A DNA stretch of 35,620 bases from Candidatus Thorarchaeota archaeon (GCA_030593165.1 JAUVHR010000003.1:1-35620), one strand, 5' to 3'; counted from the first letter of the stretch, positions 12,011 to 21,993 are shown. Notes: generated by a model not told the origin, from the sequence alone. Translations and numbers: made by a program.

Positions 12011-12832
12011 CTAATCGGTGAAAATGTTATCCTCCTTGTGGGGGCATGTAAGACACTGTTGTTTGTACCAGAGATAAACATCCTTTGGCTGCTTAGCGAA
12101 GCTTGCTTGACGGCTTGGACAGGTCCAACAGGGTTTATCGGGCTGCAGCCAGACATCACTGTATTGTATCCATCTAAAGTCTTCAACAATCGCGATTCCG
12201 GCACTTGCTCCAAGTCTGTCCGCGCCCGCATCTATCAGCCGGTAAGCATCTTTGAAAGTCCGAATACCACCGGCTGCCTTGACACCCATTTTGCTGCCGA
12301 CCGTTTCTCTCATCAACCGGACATCATGTGGTGTTGCACCCATCGGACCAAAGCCTGTAGATGTCTTGACAAAGTCCGCTCCAGCTTCCTTCACAAGCAG
12401 ACACGCTTGCCGTTTCTCATCATCAACGAGGAAGCCAGTCTCTAGAATCACCTTTACATGGGCATCTCCAGACGCGCTCACAACCGCTTCGATATCAGAC
12501 CGTACTAGGTCGTAATTCTTATCGCGGAGTGCGCCTATGTTCATGACCATGTCAACCTCGTGAGCGCCAGCCTTCACAACTCGCTTTGCTTCGAATGCTT
12601 TTGCATCTGAGAGAGTAGCACCAAGAGGAAAACCAACCACAGCGCAGACTTTCACGTCAGAGTCCTGTAATAGCTGGGCTGCATACTCGACGTGAACGGG
12701 ATTGATACAAACAGCTGCGAAATTATAGAGTAGCGCCTCCTCGCACAGCTGCTTGATTTTGGATTGCTTCTCAGCAGGTTTCAGCACGGTATGATCAATC
12801 ATCTTGGCAAGCTTCTCGACTGTGAGGTCCAA
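12011..12832 (-). CDS. deoC: Deoxyribose-phosphate aldolase with unusual cysteine-rich C-terminal tail
   Basis: DeoC motifs (AAVCINPVHVE, EVDMVMNIGAL, VKVILETG, FVKTSTGF, KAAGGIRT); tail contains CWTCP and CLTCP. Confidence 0.93.
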   Translation of the reverse strand: MDLTVEKLAKMIDHTVLKPAEKQSKIKQLCEEALLYNFAAVCINPVHVEYAAQLLQDSDVKVCAVVGFPLGATLSDAKAFEAKRVVKAGAHEVDMVMNIGALRDKNYDLVRSDIEAVVSASGDAHVKVILETGFLVDDEKRQACLLVKEAGADFVKTSTGFGPMGATPHDVRLMRETVGSKMGVKAAGGIRTFKDAYRLIDAGADRLGASAGIAIVEDFRWIQYSDVWLQPDKPCWTCPSRQASFAKQPKDVYLWYKQQCLTCPHKEDNIFTD

Positions 12833-12900
12833 TGGAAACAGCTCCGGAGAAGCGATTCTTCCTCTAGTGCTATTAATACCTTCGAATGGAATGCGAGGCT

Positions 12901-13260
12901 CTACCGCCCACCAAGATACGCCCGTATGTCGTCCAAGACCTCTTTCTGTAGTCTAATAACGTCGTGGACCTCTATCTCTTCTGCATCCTTGACAACCGAG
13001 GACAGTTGAACTACGGTCCCAACGGCTTCAATCTTGTCAAAGTCCACAGGAAACTCGACTTCAGCTCCCTTAACAATGAGCTCGGAACGAGTTGGATGGA
13101 GCGAGATACGAATACTTCTAACAATGCCAATTCTCCGCGCCCTACTGTCAAGAACCTCTTTTCCAAGTAGGCGACCTGGCATACTCAGTTCGTATAGTTC
13201 TGCTTCAATACTGGGCATTGGATCTGCTGTTGTCATTACGTCTCGGCTCCTTGTGTTCAT
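12901..13260 (-). CDS. PRC-barrel-like domain protein
   Basis: 119 aa; PGRLLGKEVLDSRARRIGIVRSIRIS resembles a PRC-barrel. Confidence 0.65.
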   Translation of the reverse strand: MNTRSRDVMTTADPMPSIEAELYELSMPGRLLGKEVLDSRARRIGIVRSIRISLHPTRSELIVKGAEVEFPVDFDKIEAVGTVVQLSSVVKDAEEIEVHDVIRLQKEVLDDIRAYLGGR

Positions 13261-13342
13261 CCAAGAAAGTAGGGGAGTATTATTATCAGTGAGTATTATC
13301 AGAGTGTGCTAGATTGGTCTTCAAAAAACGGGGAAAAGAGAT

Positions 13343-15637
13343 GTGAGTGATTCCTTCGTCGATATACCGCTCATCAAAAAGGGAACTGTTGAGTATAGAA
13401 CGTATCAGATCACTCTTGCTGAAATTGCCTCGAAGGAGAGCATACTTGTTATCCTAAGTACCGGTTTGGGAAAGACAGTGATTGCAGCAATTGCTGCTGC
13501 AAGAAGACTAGTCAAGCATCCCGAGTCCAAAATCTTGTTTCTTGCACCATCACGTCCACTTGTCGAACAACAGGCACGATTCCTAGAACGCGTTCTAGAC
13601 ATAGATGAATCACAGGTTGTATGTTTGACTGGACAAGACCCGCCAAACAAGCGTCAGTCAATTTGGGAGAACTCCCGAGTCATTGTGATGACGCCCCAAG
13701 CTCTGCAAAATGATCTGATTCAGCGGAGTTATGATTTGAGTGAGGTCTCACTGATTGTTTTTGACGAGGCACATCGGGGAGTAGGCAACTATGCCTACAC
13801 GTTCATCGCCGAGTTATATGAGATGCAAGGGACCAATCCTGTATCTCTAGGCCTCACTGCATCACCCGGCCATAGAGTTGAACAGATCAAGACGGTATGT
13901 GAGAACCTTCGACTCGCAAAGGTGGAGATGCGAACAGAGAGTAGTCCTGATGTACGGCACTATTTGGTTTCAATCGAAACGAATCTCAACTATATTGATC
14001 TCCCGCCCGAAATTCAAGTCTTGAGAGACCTGCTGTACTCACTACTCGATGACTACACATCTCCAGTCAGGAAGTATGGCTTTTCACTTCCAAACAGCAG
14101 ACGACTGAGCAGAAAGGAGATTCTCAGAGCTCAGGGTGATGTGCGTAAAGAACTAGGCACCCACACCAGTCCGCCAAAACATCTGTACTTCATCATAAGG
14201 AACCTGACTGCAGCCCTGAGAATATTACACCTTCTTGAGTTTGTAGGAACACAGGGAATCGCCCCGACATACAGGTACATCCAAGGAATGTACGAAGAAG
14301 TACGCAACAAGAAGAGCTCAAAGGGTGTGAAGGATCTCATATCTAGGTCTGAGTTCAAACAGTTTGAAAGCCTACTAGAAGCACTACTATCGAAAGGCTA
14401 CCGTCATCCAAAGGCAGACCTTATTCTCGAGCTTGTTAGCGAACAGCTCTCCGTAGACCTAGATTCGCGGATACTGGTGTTCACTCGATTCCGTGACACA
14501 GCTATCGAGGTTGTTGAAACACTGGAGAAACTTGAAGAGGTCCGTGCCAGTCGATTTGTGGGTCAGAGTTCGAAGGGTTCGGACAAGGGTTTCTCACAGA
14601 AGAAACAGGTAGAAGTTCTTGAAGGATTCAGAAACAACGAGTTCAATGTACTCGTAGCTACGCAGGTTGGAGAAGAAGGTCTTGATATTCCTGAATGTAA
14701 TCTTGTAGTATTCTATGATTGCGTACCTTCAGTAGTCCCGTACATTCAACGTCGAGGACGAACAGGACGCAAGTCACCTGGTAGAGTTGTCATAATGGTA
14801 GCTAGAGGAACTCATGACGAGTTCTATCACTGGAGCGTGATTAGAAAGTTGAAGAAAATGCCTTCTGCTATAGACGAGGCTGGAAAAGACCCGGAAGACC
14901 AGACCAGTCTCGAGGAGTTCGATCGAGAGGAAACTGAGGATGCCGTCCCAGTTCCCAAGCCCGCAAAGGCAAAGGAAGAACAAGAGGACCGTATTGTGAT
15001 GATTGTGGATTCACGTGAACTGCCTACAGCAGTGCCGCGTGAGCTGACAAGGATGAATGTTGAGATATCAAGTGAGTCGCTGGACATTGGGGACTATATC
15101 ATCTCAGAAGATGTTGCTGTAGAGAGGAAAGAGGCAGGTGACTTCCTCCAGTCATTGATAGATGGAAGACTCTTCGTTCAACTCAGTGCCCTACGTTCAG
15201 CATATCGACGTCCAGTCATGATTATTGAAGGAGAGCAATTGATTGGACTAAGAGCTATCAATCCGAACTCAATCTACGGAGCGCTTGCCACAATCGCAAT
15301 CAGAATCCAAATTCCCATCCTGTGGGCTCGAAACGCCACAGAAACTGCAAACATCCTCTTTAGACTCGCATACCTTGAGCAGATTGGCGCCAAAAAGAAA
15401 CCAAAAACACGTACTGGAGAAACAAGGACTACTGATGCGCAGACTCTGGAGTACATCCTTTCCGGGTTCCCTGGTGTAGACACAGTAGTTTCAAGATCTA
15501 TTCTCTCAGAATTCGGCACTTTGGACAGAGTCTTTTCTGCCTCGGAGAAGGACCTGAAGAATGTAAAGGGAGTCGGTCCAAAAATCGCGGGAACGATTAG
15601 ACGACTGCTGACAACAAAATACCTGCTCCGCAAGTAG
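13343..15637 (+). CDS. hef: Hef helicase-nuclease (SF2 helicase + ERCC4/XPF nuclease + HhH)
   Basis: 764 aa; STGLGKTVIA, FDEAHRG, QRRGRTGR; nuclease DSRE...VAVERKEAGDFLQSLIDGRLF; C-terminal HhH VKGVGPKIAG. GTG start. Confidence 0.96.
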   Translation: MSDSFVDIPLIKKGTVEYRTYQITLAEIASKESILVILSTGLGKTVIAAIAAARRLVKHPESKILFLAPSRPLVEQQARFLERVLDIDESQVVCLTGQDPPNKRQSIWENSRVIVMTPQALQNDLIQRSYDLSEVSLIVFDEAHRGVGNYAYTFIAELYEMQGTNPVSLGLTASPGHRVEQIKTVCENLRLAKVEMRTESSPDVRHYLVSIETNLNYIDLPPEIQVLRDLLYSLLDDYTSPVRKYGFSLPNSRRLSRKEILRAQGDVRKELGTHTSPPKHLYFIIRNLTAALRILHLLEFVGTQGIAPTYRYIQGMYEEVRNKKSSKGVKDLISRSEFKQFESLLEALLSKGYRHPKADLILELVSEQLSVDLDSRILVFTRFRDTAIEVVETLEKLEEVRASRFVGQSSKGSDKGFSQKKQVEVLEGFRNNEFNVLVATQVGEEGLDIPECNLVVFYDCVPSVVPYIQRRGRTGRKSPGRVVIMVARGTHDEFYHWSVIRKLKKMPSAIDEAGKDPEDQTSLEEFDREETEDAVPVPKPAKAKEEQEDRIVMIVDSRELPTAVPRELTRMNVEISSESLDIGDYIISEDVAVERKEAGDFLQSLIDGRLFVQLSALRSAYRRPVMIIEGEQLIGLRAINPNSIYGALATIAIRIQIPILWARNATETANILFRLAYLEQIGAKKKPKTRTGETRTTDAQTLEYILSGFPGVDTVVSRSILSEFGTLDRVFSASEKDLKNVKGVGPKIAGTIRRLLTTKYLLRK

Positions 15638-15650
15638 ACTTGCTCAGAGC

Positions 15651-16340
15651 CTAGTAGACCTCTGGATTGGTCCCCTTGCCGTTTCGGAAGGCTCTTCTGA
15701 ACTTGTCAGTCATCTCGCGGGCAACCTCCCAGTAGCGTAGGTAGTCTTGATTGTTCAGTGTCACAACAGTGAGAAGCCGTCTGAGGGTAACATAGACCGT
15801 TGGTTCGATCTCAGGGATGTTCTCTAGCACCCGCTTCGCGCTATCGCGACCTCGCTGCCAAAGCCCGTCGTGTTCAACGAACAACTGGGCCAAGTCTTCG
15901 ACTGTCGCGTCATCAGCCAAGTGGAATCCAAGGCCACGCACGGTACCTACAAGGTCAAGCGTTCTCTCAAGGTCAAAAGGTACTCTATCAGGGAGGGACT
16001 CCATATCACCAGTTGCAATGAAAATGCTCTCTGCAGTGGCCCTCCATTGCTTTTGCTGGATGTGGGAGTCACCATTTCCAGTAGGAGCATAACCGTCTTG
16101 TCGAATCAGACCGCTTCGCTCCAACTCCTTGAGATGATACCGTACTGTCTGGGGCTTGACATCTTTCTTGGGGTCTTGGCGGTCCATAAACTCACAGAGT
16201 TCTGTTGTGGTCATTCTCCTAGCTCTCAGCGCGTGCAGAATCTGCCTGCGACTCTCATCATTGAGAGCACGAACAGCTAGAATCGCTTCATCTCCAGTAA
16301 GAATCTTCACCGCGTCCAATGTTTGCGCCTCCGTGCTCAT
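15651..16340 (-). CDS. ArsR-like HTH transcriptional regulator
   Basis: 229 aa; ESRRQILHALRARRMTTTELCEF...QTVRYHLKELERSGLI. Confidence 0.8.
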   Translation of the reverse strand: MSTEAQTLDAVKILTGDEAILAVRALNDESRRQILHALRARRMTTTELCEFMDRQDPKKDVKPQTVRYHLKELERSGLIRQDGYAPTGNGDSHIQQKQWRATAESIFIATGDMESLPDRVPFDLERTLDLVGTVRGLGFHLADDATVEDLAQLFVEHDGLWQRGRDSAKRVLENIPEIEPTVYVTLRRLLTVVTLNNQDYLRYWEVAREMTDKFRRAFRNGKGTNPEVY

Positions 16341-16467
16341 TCACCATCCAGAGTACTATAATCCTTGAGTGCTTATTTGTCAATCATCTCAGTATTGGGA
16401 GCTTGGTCAACCGCCAACGATAAGAATCGCTGGAGGCTCAAGTCCGCAAAAGGGAGTTATCTCCTGA

Positions 16468-16713
16468 TTATGCAGGCACGTAGATCCATTGCCTCATGTC
16501 TTGCAGGCAAGGAACTCTCTTGATTAGTTGTTTCTTGAGTAGTTTCCTGAGAGCATAACGAACAGTTCTCGGTGCAAATGACACCTTATCTAGGAGCTGC
16601 TTAGGGGTGACGCCACCCTGGCCACTGCTTCGAAGGATATCAAGTACTATCATCTGACTTTTGGTCAGTTTCATGTCCTTTAGCTCATCAGTAAGTTCTT
16701 TTTCTGACATCAT
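16468..16713 (-). CDS. Small winged-helix DNA-binding protein (MarR-like)
   Basis: LTKSQMIVLDILRSSGQGGVTPKQLLDKVSFAPRTVRYALRKLLKKQLIKRV. ATG at 16713 with an upstream GGTGAAAGG is preferred over the ORF-track GTG at 16725. Confidence 0.75.
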   Translation of the reverse strand: MMSEKELTDELKDMKLTKSQMIVLDILRSSGQGGVTPKQLLDKVSFAPRTVRYALRKLLKKQLIKRVPCLQDMRQWIYVPA

Positions 16714-16751
16714 TTTTCCTTTCACCTTTCTCTTTTGAAATAGGTTATAAT

Positions 16752-16771
16752 AACAGCATGAAATTGCTGTT
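16752..16771 (-). promoter_or_regulatory. Candidate operator adjoining a TATA-like element upstream of the small winged-helix gene
   Basis: Perfect 7-bp inverted repeat AACAGCA/TGCTGTT with a 6-nt spacer, followed on the minus strand by TTATTATAACC. Confidence 0.45.
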
Positions 16772-16998
16772 CAATATAGTAAACTTTGTAACGCAGACCT
16801 ATATTAATCTGTCGCAGTCCAGCATTCGGCTGTCGCGGTGTCCCACTATTGCATTCAAAACCTTTTCTAAGCAGTTTTTCTTACAAGATGGAAAGAACCG
16901 GCTTCTATCAAGTCTTTGCTGACTTTCTAATTCATTTGAAGAGGGCCCTGAGTCGGCAAACTCTTTATTGCAGTGAGCAGGAGGATGTTTGAATCAAC

Positions 16999-18282
16999 AT
17001 GAAGAAGGCAGCTCTACTCGCCGCAGGGGACTCAACACGGATGTTGCCACTCTCAGCCAACATTCCCAAGCATCTACTACCTGTTGGCGGAAGACCATTG
17101 ATATTCCAGACACTTGAGAGGCTCAGAGAGGCTGGAATACGTGAAACTCTGATTGTGAGTGGGTACTATGGCGAAGACCTGAAGAATGCAGTAGATGCTC
17201 AGAGCTGGGGATCTATGGAGATCTCGTACGTGTGGCAGCATGAGAGAAAGGGAACAGCCCATGCAGCCGGACACGCCAAGGACTTCGCTGGAGATGACCC
17301 CATTCTTCTCATGTACGGTGATGTCATGGCTGGACTGGATACAATCCCGCAGCTTATGAAGTACCATAAGAGAGGAGGCTTCGGTTTGACGATATCCGTG
17401 TATCCTGTCGATAATCCTTCTGCCTTTGGTGTTGTCAAAGTAGAAGAAGGAAGGGCTGTCGGATTAGTTGAGAAGCCGTCGTTAGACAATGATGCTGGTA
17501 ATCTCATTAATGCGGGGATGTTTTGTGCAGATAGTGAGCTATGGAATGCGATTGATGAGACTGAACTATCACCGCGCGGAGAGTACGAGATTACTGACTC
17601 CTTCTTGATGATGATAGAACGGGGTAATGTTGGGGCATTCAACGTACCGACTTGGTGGGTCGACGTAGGACGACCTTGGGATCTTCTTGAAGCGAACAAA
17701 CTCCTACTTGAAGAGATTCCTAGAAGAATCGAGGGCGAGATTGAGAATGGTGCGACCTTGAAAGGCAATGTGATTGTTGAGAATGGAGCGACGATAAGAA
17801 GTGGGGCGTACATTCAAGGCCCGGTGTATATCGGCAATGGCTCTGTTGTCGGCCCGAACTGCTACATCCGGCCCCATACCTATCTCGAGAAAAACGTTAA
17901 GGTCGGAAATGCTGTCGAAATAAAGAACTGCATCCTGATGGACGGAACCAGCATCGGTCATCTCTCTTATGTTGGCGATTCTATCATTGGACGAAAGGTC
18001 AACTTTGGGGCCGGCACGATCACTGCAAACCTGCGTCATGATGACAAGTCAATTTGGGTGACCGTGAAGGGGAAACGAGAGAACTCGGGTCGAAGAAAGC
18101 TCGGAGTCATCATCGGAGACCGCGTGAAGACAGGAATTGGGACACTTCTATTTCCCGGTGTGGTCCTGCATACGGGTGCATGTACTGGTCCAGGAACAAT
18201 TGTTGAAAGAGATATTGAGGCAGACAAGCTCGTTATTGGTATGCAACCGAAGAGAACACTAGACATGAAATCAGATGAGTGA
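16999..18282 (+). CDS. GlmU-like bifunctional sugar-1-phosphate nucleotidylyltransferase/acetyltransferase
   Basis: N-terminal AAGDSTRMLPLSANIPKHLLPVGGRP; C-terminal left-handed beta-helix hexapeptide repeats. Confidence 0.9.
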   Translation: MKKAALLAAGDSTRMLPLSANIPKHLLPVGGRPLIFQTLERLREAGIRETLIVSGYYGEDLKNAVDAQSWGSMEISYVWQHERKGTAHAAGHAKDFAGDDPILLMYGDVMAGLDTIPQLMKYHKRGGFGLTISVYPVDNPSAFGVVKVEEGRAVGLVEKPSLDNDAGNLINAGMFCADSELWNAIDETELSPRGEYEITDSFLMMIERGNVGAFNVPTWWVDVGRPWDLLEANKLLLEEIPRRIEGEIENGATLKGNVIVENGATIRSGAYIQGPVYIGNGSVVGPNCYIRPHTYLEKNVKVGNAVEIKNCILMDGTSIGHLSYVGDSIIGRKVNFGAGTITANLRHDDKSIWVTVKGKRENSGRRKLGVIIGDRVKTGIGTLLFPGVVLHTGACTGPGTIVERDIEADKLVIGMQPKRTLDMKSDE

Positions 18283-19816
18283 GGACGAAGACTTGGCTCG
18301 ATTCCCGCGAGAGTATAATATCATCATCAAGGACATCAGAAGTGTTGATGTTCTCTTCGGGTATTGTTATCCGTCCACATACAGAGCAGGAATGACTAGT
18401 CTTGCTATGCATCTATTCTATTCTGTCCTCAACTCCCGAGAGGATACATCCTGTGAACGATACTTCAGGTTTGATGTTCCGTCACCGGTGCGTTCGGTAG
18501 ATTCGGGACGGTCACTCAGAGACAATCACATAATCGGTTTCTCTCTTACGTACGAGGAAGATATTGTCAACTTGATCCATATGCTTGACCAAGGGAACAT
18601 TCCTATCAGAGCAGAAGAGCGAGGAACGGATTCGCCTCTTGTTATAGTGGGAGGACCTTCCGTGAGCGCCAATCCAGAACCCTATGTTGATTTCGTAGAT
18701 GTATTTGTTATTGGAGATGGTGATTTAGTAATCCACGAGATAGTGGACATCGTCAGAGACTCGGAATCAAGGTATGCTGCACTCGACAGCCTTGCAGAAG
18801 TAGAGGGCCTTTACGTTCCTAGTAGACAACAAGATAATGTGACTCGACTTGTTGTTGATGATCTTGACGCCCTATTTCATCCAACATCGCAGATTGTACC
18901 GGACGTGCCAGATGGGTCAGTATTGGAGCCTGTCTTTGGAAAGTCGCTTCTGGTAGAAGTCGCAAGAGGTTGTGGACATGCATGCAAGTTCTGTTTGGTG
19001 GGTCATGTTTGTCGACCACGTAGGGTGCGAACGCTGACTCGACTCAAATCAATAATCGAAGAGGGTCTTGCAAACACACCCGCTAAGAAGGTTTCACTTA
19101 TTGCATCCTCGCCTGGTGACATGGAACAACTTGAGGATCTTGTACATTGGATTGTTGGAAAAGGCCTAGAGGTTTCGGTGCCGTCACTTAGGGCTGACGA
19201 CGTGACCGAGGGCTTACTAGCGTCTCTTGTGAAGGGGGGGCAGCGTACACTTACCATTGCACCGGAAACTGGTTCTGAGTCATTGAGGAGAACTACTGGC
19301 AAAGGGTTAAGGGATAGTGACATAGAAACTGCTGTACAAATCGCATCTGCAGCTGGGTACAGGGCAATCAAGCTCTACTACATAGTGGGTCTTCCGGGTG
19401 AAACTGAAGACGACATAAAGGCAATAGCCCATATGACGAAGAGGATTGCAGAGATTTCAAACCTAAGAGTCACAGCCAATGTCAATCCATTCATTCCAAA
19501 GGCGCATACAAAGTGGCAGAGAAATGCACAACCCAGCCTCGAGCAGTTGCGAAAGAAGTTAAAGATCATAGATAACGAGCTTAGAAACGCGCGAAAGATA
19601 CAGTTTGAAGCGTTAGATCCCAGACGGGCAAGGATCCAAGCGGCTCTATCATTGGGAGATAGGAGCCTTGGAAGGGTCATCGAGAGAGCCGCTCAGTATA
19701 GTGGACTATCCGGATGGAGGCGAGCAGAGAAAGAAACAGGAGTGCCGTTCTTCGCTGTTGCAAATGACTCAGAACGTCTGAAAGGGAATCTGCCATGGGC
19801 TTTCATAAACCTTTGA
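18275..19816 (+). CDS. Radical SAM protein (B12-binding-domain-like N-terminus)
   Basis: CGHACKFC is a CxxxCxxC motif; GLPGETEDDI; overlaps the upstream gene by 8 nt. Confidence 0.88.
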   Translation: MSEDEDLARFPREYNIIIKDIRSVDVLFGYCYPSTYRAGMTSLAMHLFYSVLNSREDTSCERYFRFDVPSPVRSVDSGRSLRDNHIIGFSLTYEEDIVNLIHMLDQGNIPIRAEERGTDSPLVIVGGPSVSANPEPYVDFVDVFVIGDGDLVIHEIVDIVRDSESRYAALDSLAEVEGLYVPSRQQDNVTRLVVDDLDALFHPTSQIVPDVPDGSVLEPVFGKSLLVEVARGCGHACKFCLVGHVCRPRRVRTLTRLKSIIEEGLANTPAKKVSLIASSPGDMEQLEDLVHWIVGKGLEVSVPSLRADDVTEGLLASLVKGGQRTLTIAPETGSESLRRTTGKGLRDSDIETAVQIASAAGYRAIKLYYIVGLPGETEDDIKAIAHMTKRIAEISNLRVTANVNPFIPKAHTKWQRNAQPSLEQLRKKLKIIDNELRNARKIQFEALDPRRARIQAALSLGDRSLGRVIERAAQYSGLSGWRRAEKETGVPFFAVANDSERLKGNLPWAFINL

Positions 19817-19931
19817 GGTTTTAGCGGTATGTCTAGCCATCAGCCCTAAGATTATAAGGCGTTTTTCAGAGGTATGTTTGGAACCCGCCTTGACTGACCA
19901 TGGCTTTGGGTTTTCGGTTCGGTGAAGACCG

Positions 19932-20270
19932 ATGGCCAAGGATAGAGAATTCAAAGAGAGTTTTCCAGTCCTTACTGAGGAGCTGGAAACTGGAACTACT
20001 AAACAACGCAAGATTGATGGTGTTCGTGGAATGGAAGAAGAGTCTGAACCGGTAAAGATCCGCTACACGCCTTCTGTGGTCGACTACATTAGAAGATGTG
20101 ACACAGACGAACAAGCCGTCGAGATTGTTGAGTACTTGTTGAAGCAAGGAGAGATTTCCCAGAAGGAAGCTAGGACGATAAAGTCCCAGTTGAGGGCTCA
20201 AGGGATAAGGAGCTTTGGCAGCAAGAAAGAGAGAGATCATTATTTGCACCATGGCGTAGAGCCCGAATGA
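19932..20270 (+). CDS. DUF2095-like archaeal conserved protein
   Basis: 112 aa; VDYIRRCDTDEQAVEIVEYLLKQGEISQKEA...QLRAQGIRSFGSKK. Confidence 0.65.
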   Translation: MAKDREFKESFPVLTEELETGTTKQRKIDGVRGMEEESEPVKIRYTPSVVDYIRRCDTDEQAVEIVEYLLKQGEISQKEARTIKSQLRAQGIRSFGSKKERDHYLHHGVEPE

Positions 20271-20407
20271 AGTAGATTGGTCAGCTATGATGACCTCACT
20301 TCAGAATCGATTATGAATTCAGCAACGGTATCACTAACTCGTTTTACGTGTTTATATCCCTTCGAAAGTACAATATTCTAGTAAACCAAGAGTAGTATAC
20401 TGGTGAG

Positions 20408-20785
20408 GTGCGGATATTGGAAGGTGGGGGTAAGAAGAGAATAAGTGATACTAGAGGAAAACGAATTCGCAGAGAGATAACCAAGGACCTTGCTGCATAC
20501 GACCTGGCCGAATGGCAGAAGGCCTGTAAGGGGTTTGGACCCATCCACAATGACCATGAAACAAGAAGAGAATATTACGAAACCAATAGGTTCCGGCTAG
20601 AAGCAGCAAGGGAAATAGTAGATTTTGTAGGAGTGTGGGAGGAACATCTGAAGTCGGACTTCGAATCTGAACCCAGGACCGACATCAGGAAACGAATCAT
20701 TGCAGCAATAAGGGCTGCTCAGCGGAAGAAAAAAATGGAACTGGGTCTGTTAAATGCTGTAAAGCTAAGTGGCTTCAAGACTTGA
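20408..20785 (+). CDS. Conserved hypothetical protein
   Basis: 125 aa charged ORF, GTG start; TATA-like TTTATATC about 55 nt upstream. Confidence 0.6.
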   Translation: MRILEGGGKKRISDTRGKRIRREITKDLAAYDLAEWQKACKGFGPIHNDHETRREYYETNRFRLEAAREIVDFVGVWEEHLKSDFESEPRTDIRKRIIAAIRAAQRKKKMELGLLNAVKLSGFKT

Positions 20786-20812
20786 ATCAAATGGGCAGAC
20801 AATCCTGGGGAA

Positions 20813-21283
20813 TTGGCCAAGCAACGATTGTATAGGTCTAGAGAGAAAACAAAGAAACTGCAAGGCACGCCCACAAATGGAAGAAGAGAAAGAATGAAGA
20901 CTCTTGGTCAATACCAACCACCACGAGTGGAACTTGATAATGACTACCATATGCTGTCCAAAGATAGCATACTCCTAACGATTACTGTGTCGAATACGTT
21001 CATTCATCCATATCAGAATGTGGAACTTGGCATTAATCTGGACCCGCGGCTAAAAGTCAGAGAAGTGAGTCCATATGCGTGGGGGCCGAAGCTTGGCCGT
21101 ATCAAGATTGGGTTCCTTGAGGCGTCACTCGAAACTGTGTCGAAAGTGGCAACTGTGAAACTCCATATATCCATCCTAGAACCTGCTGACGAGTACAGTA
21201 TTGGAGGGAAGATAATCTATGATGACTGTGAGCAGGGCAGACAAGTGGAGATAGAATTGGAACAGGTGAAACTCACATTCTAA
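20813..21283 (+). CDS. Hypothetical protein with predicted C-terminal beta-sandwich
   Basis: 156 aa; alternating hydrophobic beta-strand pattern from HMLSKDSILLTITVSN to IELEQVKLTF; TTG start. Confidence 0.6.
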   Translation: MAKQRLYRSREKTKKLQGTPTNGRRERMKTLGQYQPPRVELDNDYHMLSKDSILLTITVSNTFIHPYQNVELGINLDPRLKVREVSPYAWGPKLGRIKIGFLEASLETVSKVATVKLHISILEPADEYSIGGKIIYDDCEQGRQVEIELEQVKLTF

Positions 21284-21993
21284 GCACTATAGGACAGACC
21301 ACCAAGCTTGTGGAAAACACGTTTGAAGTATTCAGGATTGGACCATTGTATGACTTCTTTGAGTGGATTGGCTTGATTTAGGGCAAAGGTGGCTAGGATT
21401 CTGAGAAGGTCCCCCTTGAAACCTGCTATTCCATGAATCTTGTGACCGCTTCTGGAGTACGATTTTATAGTTTCGCGATTAGCTGGAAGTCTTACCACTC
21501 TGGCGTGATGTTGTTTACCTCCAAATTTCACTAAGGTGCTCCCCTCTTTTGGAGTCCAGTCATCTCCGAGTGCAATAAGATAATCCTTACCCAATGCCAG
21601 ATAGATGAGATGAAATTCTCCCTCACAAAGGCTTCGAAAGTCTGTGGCAATGGACAAAGCCGTCGAGCGTTTTAGGATTTCAGCAATCCTCATTCCGGCA
21701 AAAGTGCATTGGTAGGGAGGCACTAGGTCCTCTTCGCGTAAGATGCCAAAACCTGCGGAAACAATCGAGAGTTCAACATCAAGTCCTTGGATTGACCGCA
21801 GTCTGTCAACACCCTTTACCAGTTCTCTGGATTGATTTCCTGTATACATGTCCCGGGCTGGAGCAATCTTGTCTGGAAACTGCTTCTTCAACACTTCAAT
21901 TGATTTCCCGGATGAGATCTCTTCACATGTTGGTGCATCTAGGCCGTGATGACGTTTATGTTTGCCACAGCTGCCAACAACAAGTATCTTCAT
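21280..21993 (-). CDS. DUF6884-like conserved protein
   Basis: 237 aa; N-terminal VVGSCGKHK, PARDMYTGNQSREL, IVSAGFGIL...PPYQCTF. Confidence 0.55.
   Translation of the reverse strand: MKILVVGSCGKHKRHHGLDAPTCEEISSGKSIEVLKKQFPDKIAPARDMYTGNQSRELVKGVDRLRSIQGLDVELSIVSAGFGILREEDLVPPYQCTFAGMRIAEILKRSTALSIATDFRSLCEGEFHLIYLALGKDYLIALGDDWTPKEGSTLVKFGGKQHHARVVRLPANRETIKSYSRSGHKIHGIAGFKGDLLRILATFALNQANPLKEVIQWSNPEYFKRVFHKLGGLSYSA

Noticed and set aside
11846-12445. 199-aa + strand ORF
   Set aside because: Antisense to aor and deoC; composition looks like a shadow ORF.
15870-16280. 136-aa + strand ORF
   Set aside because: Antisense to the ArsR-like regulator; no recognisable domain.
17199-17813. 204-aa - strand ORF
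   Set aside because: Antisense to the GlmU-like gene; Ser/Pro/Ile-rich shadow translation with no family features.
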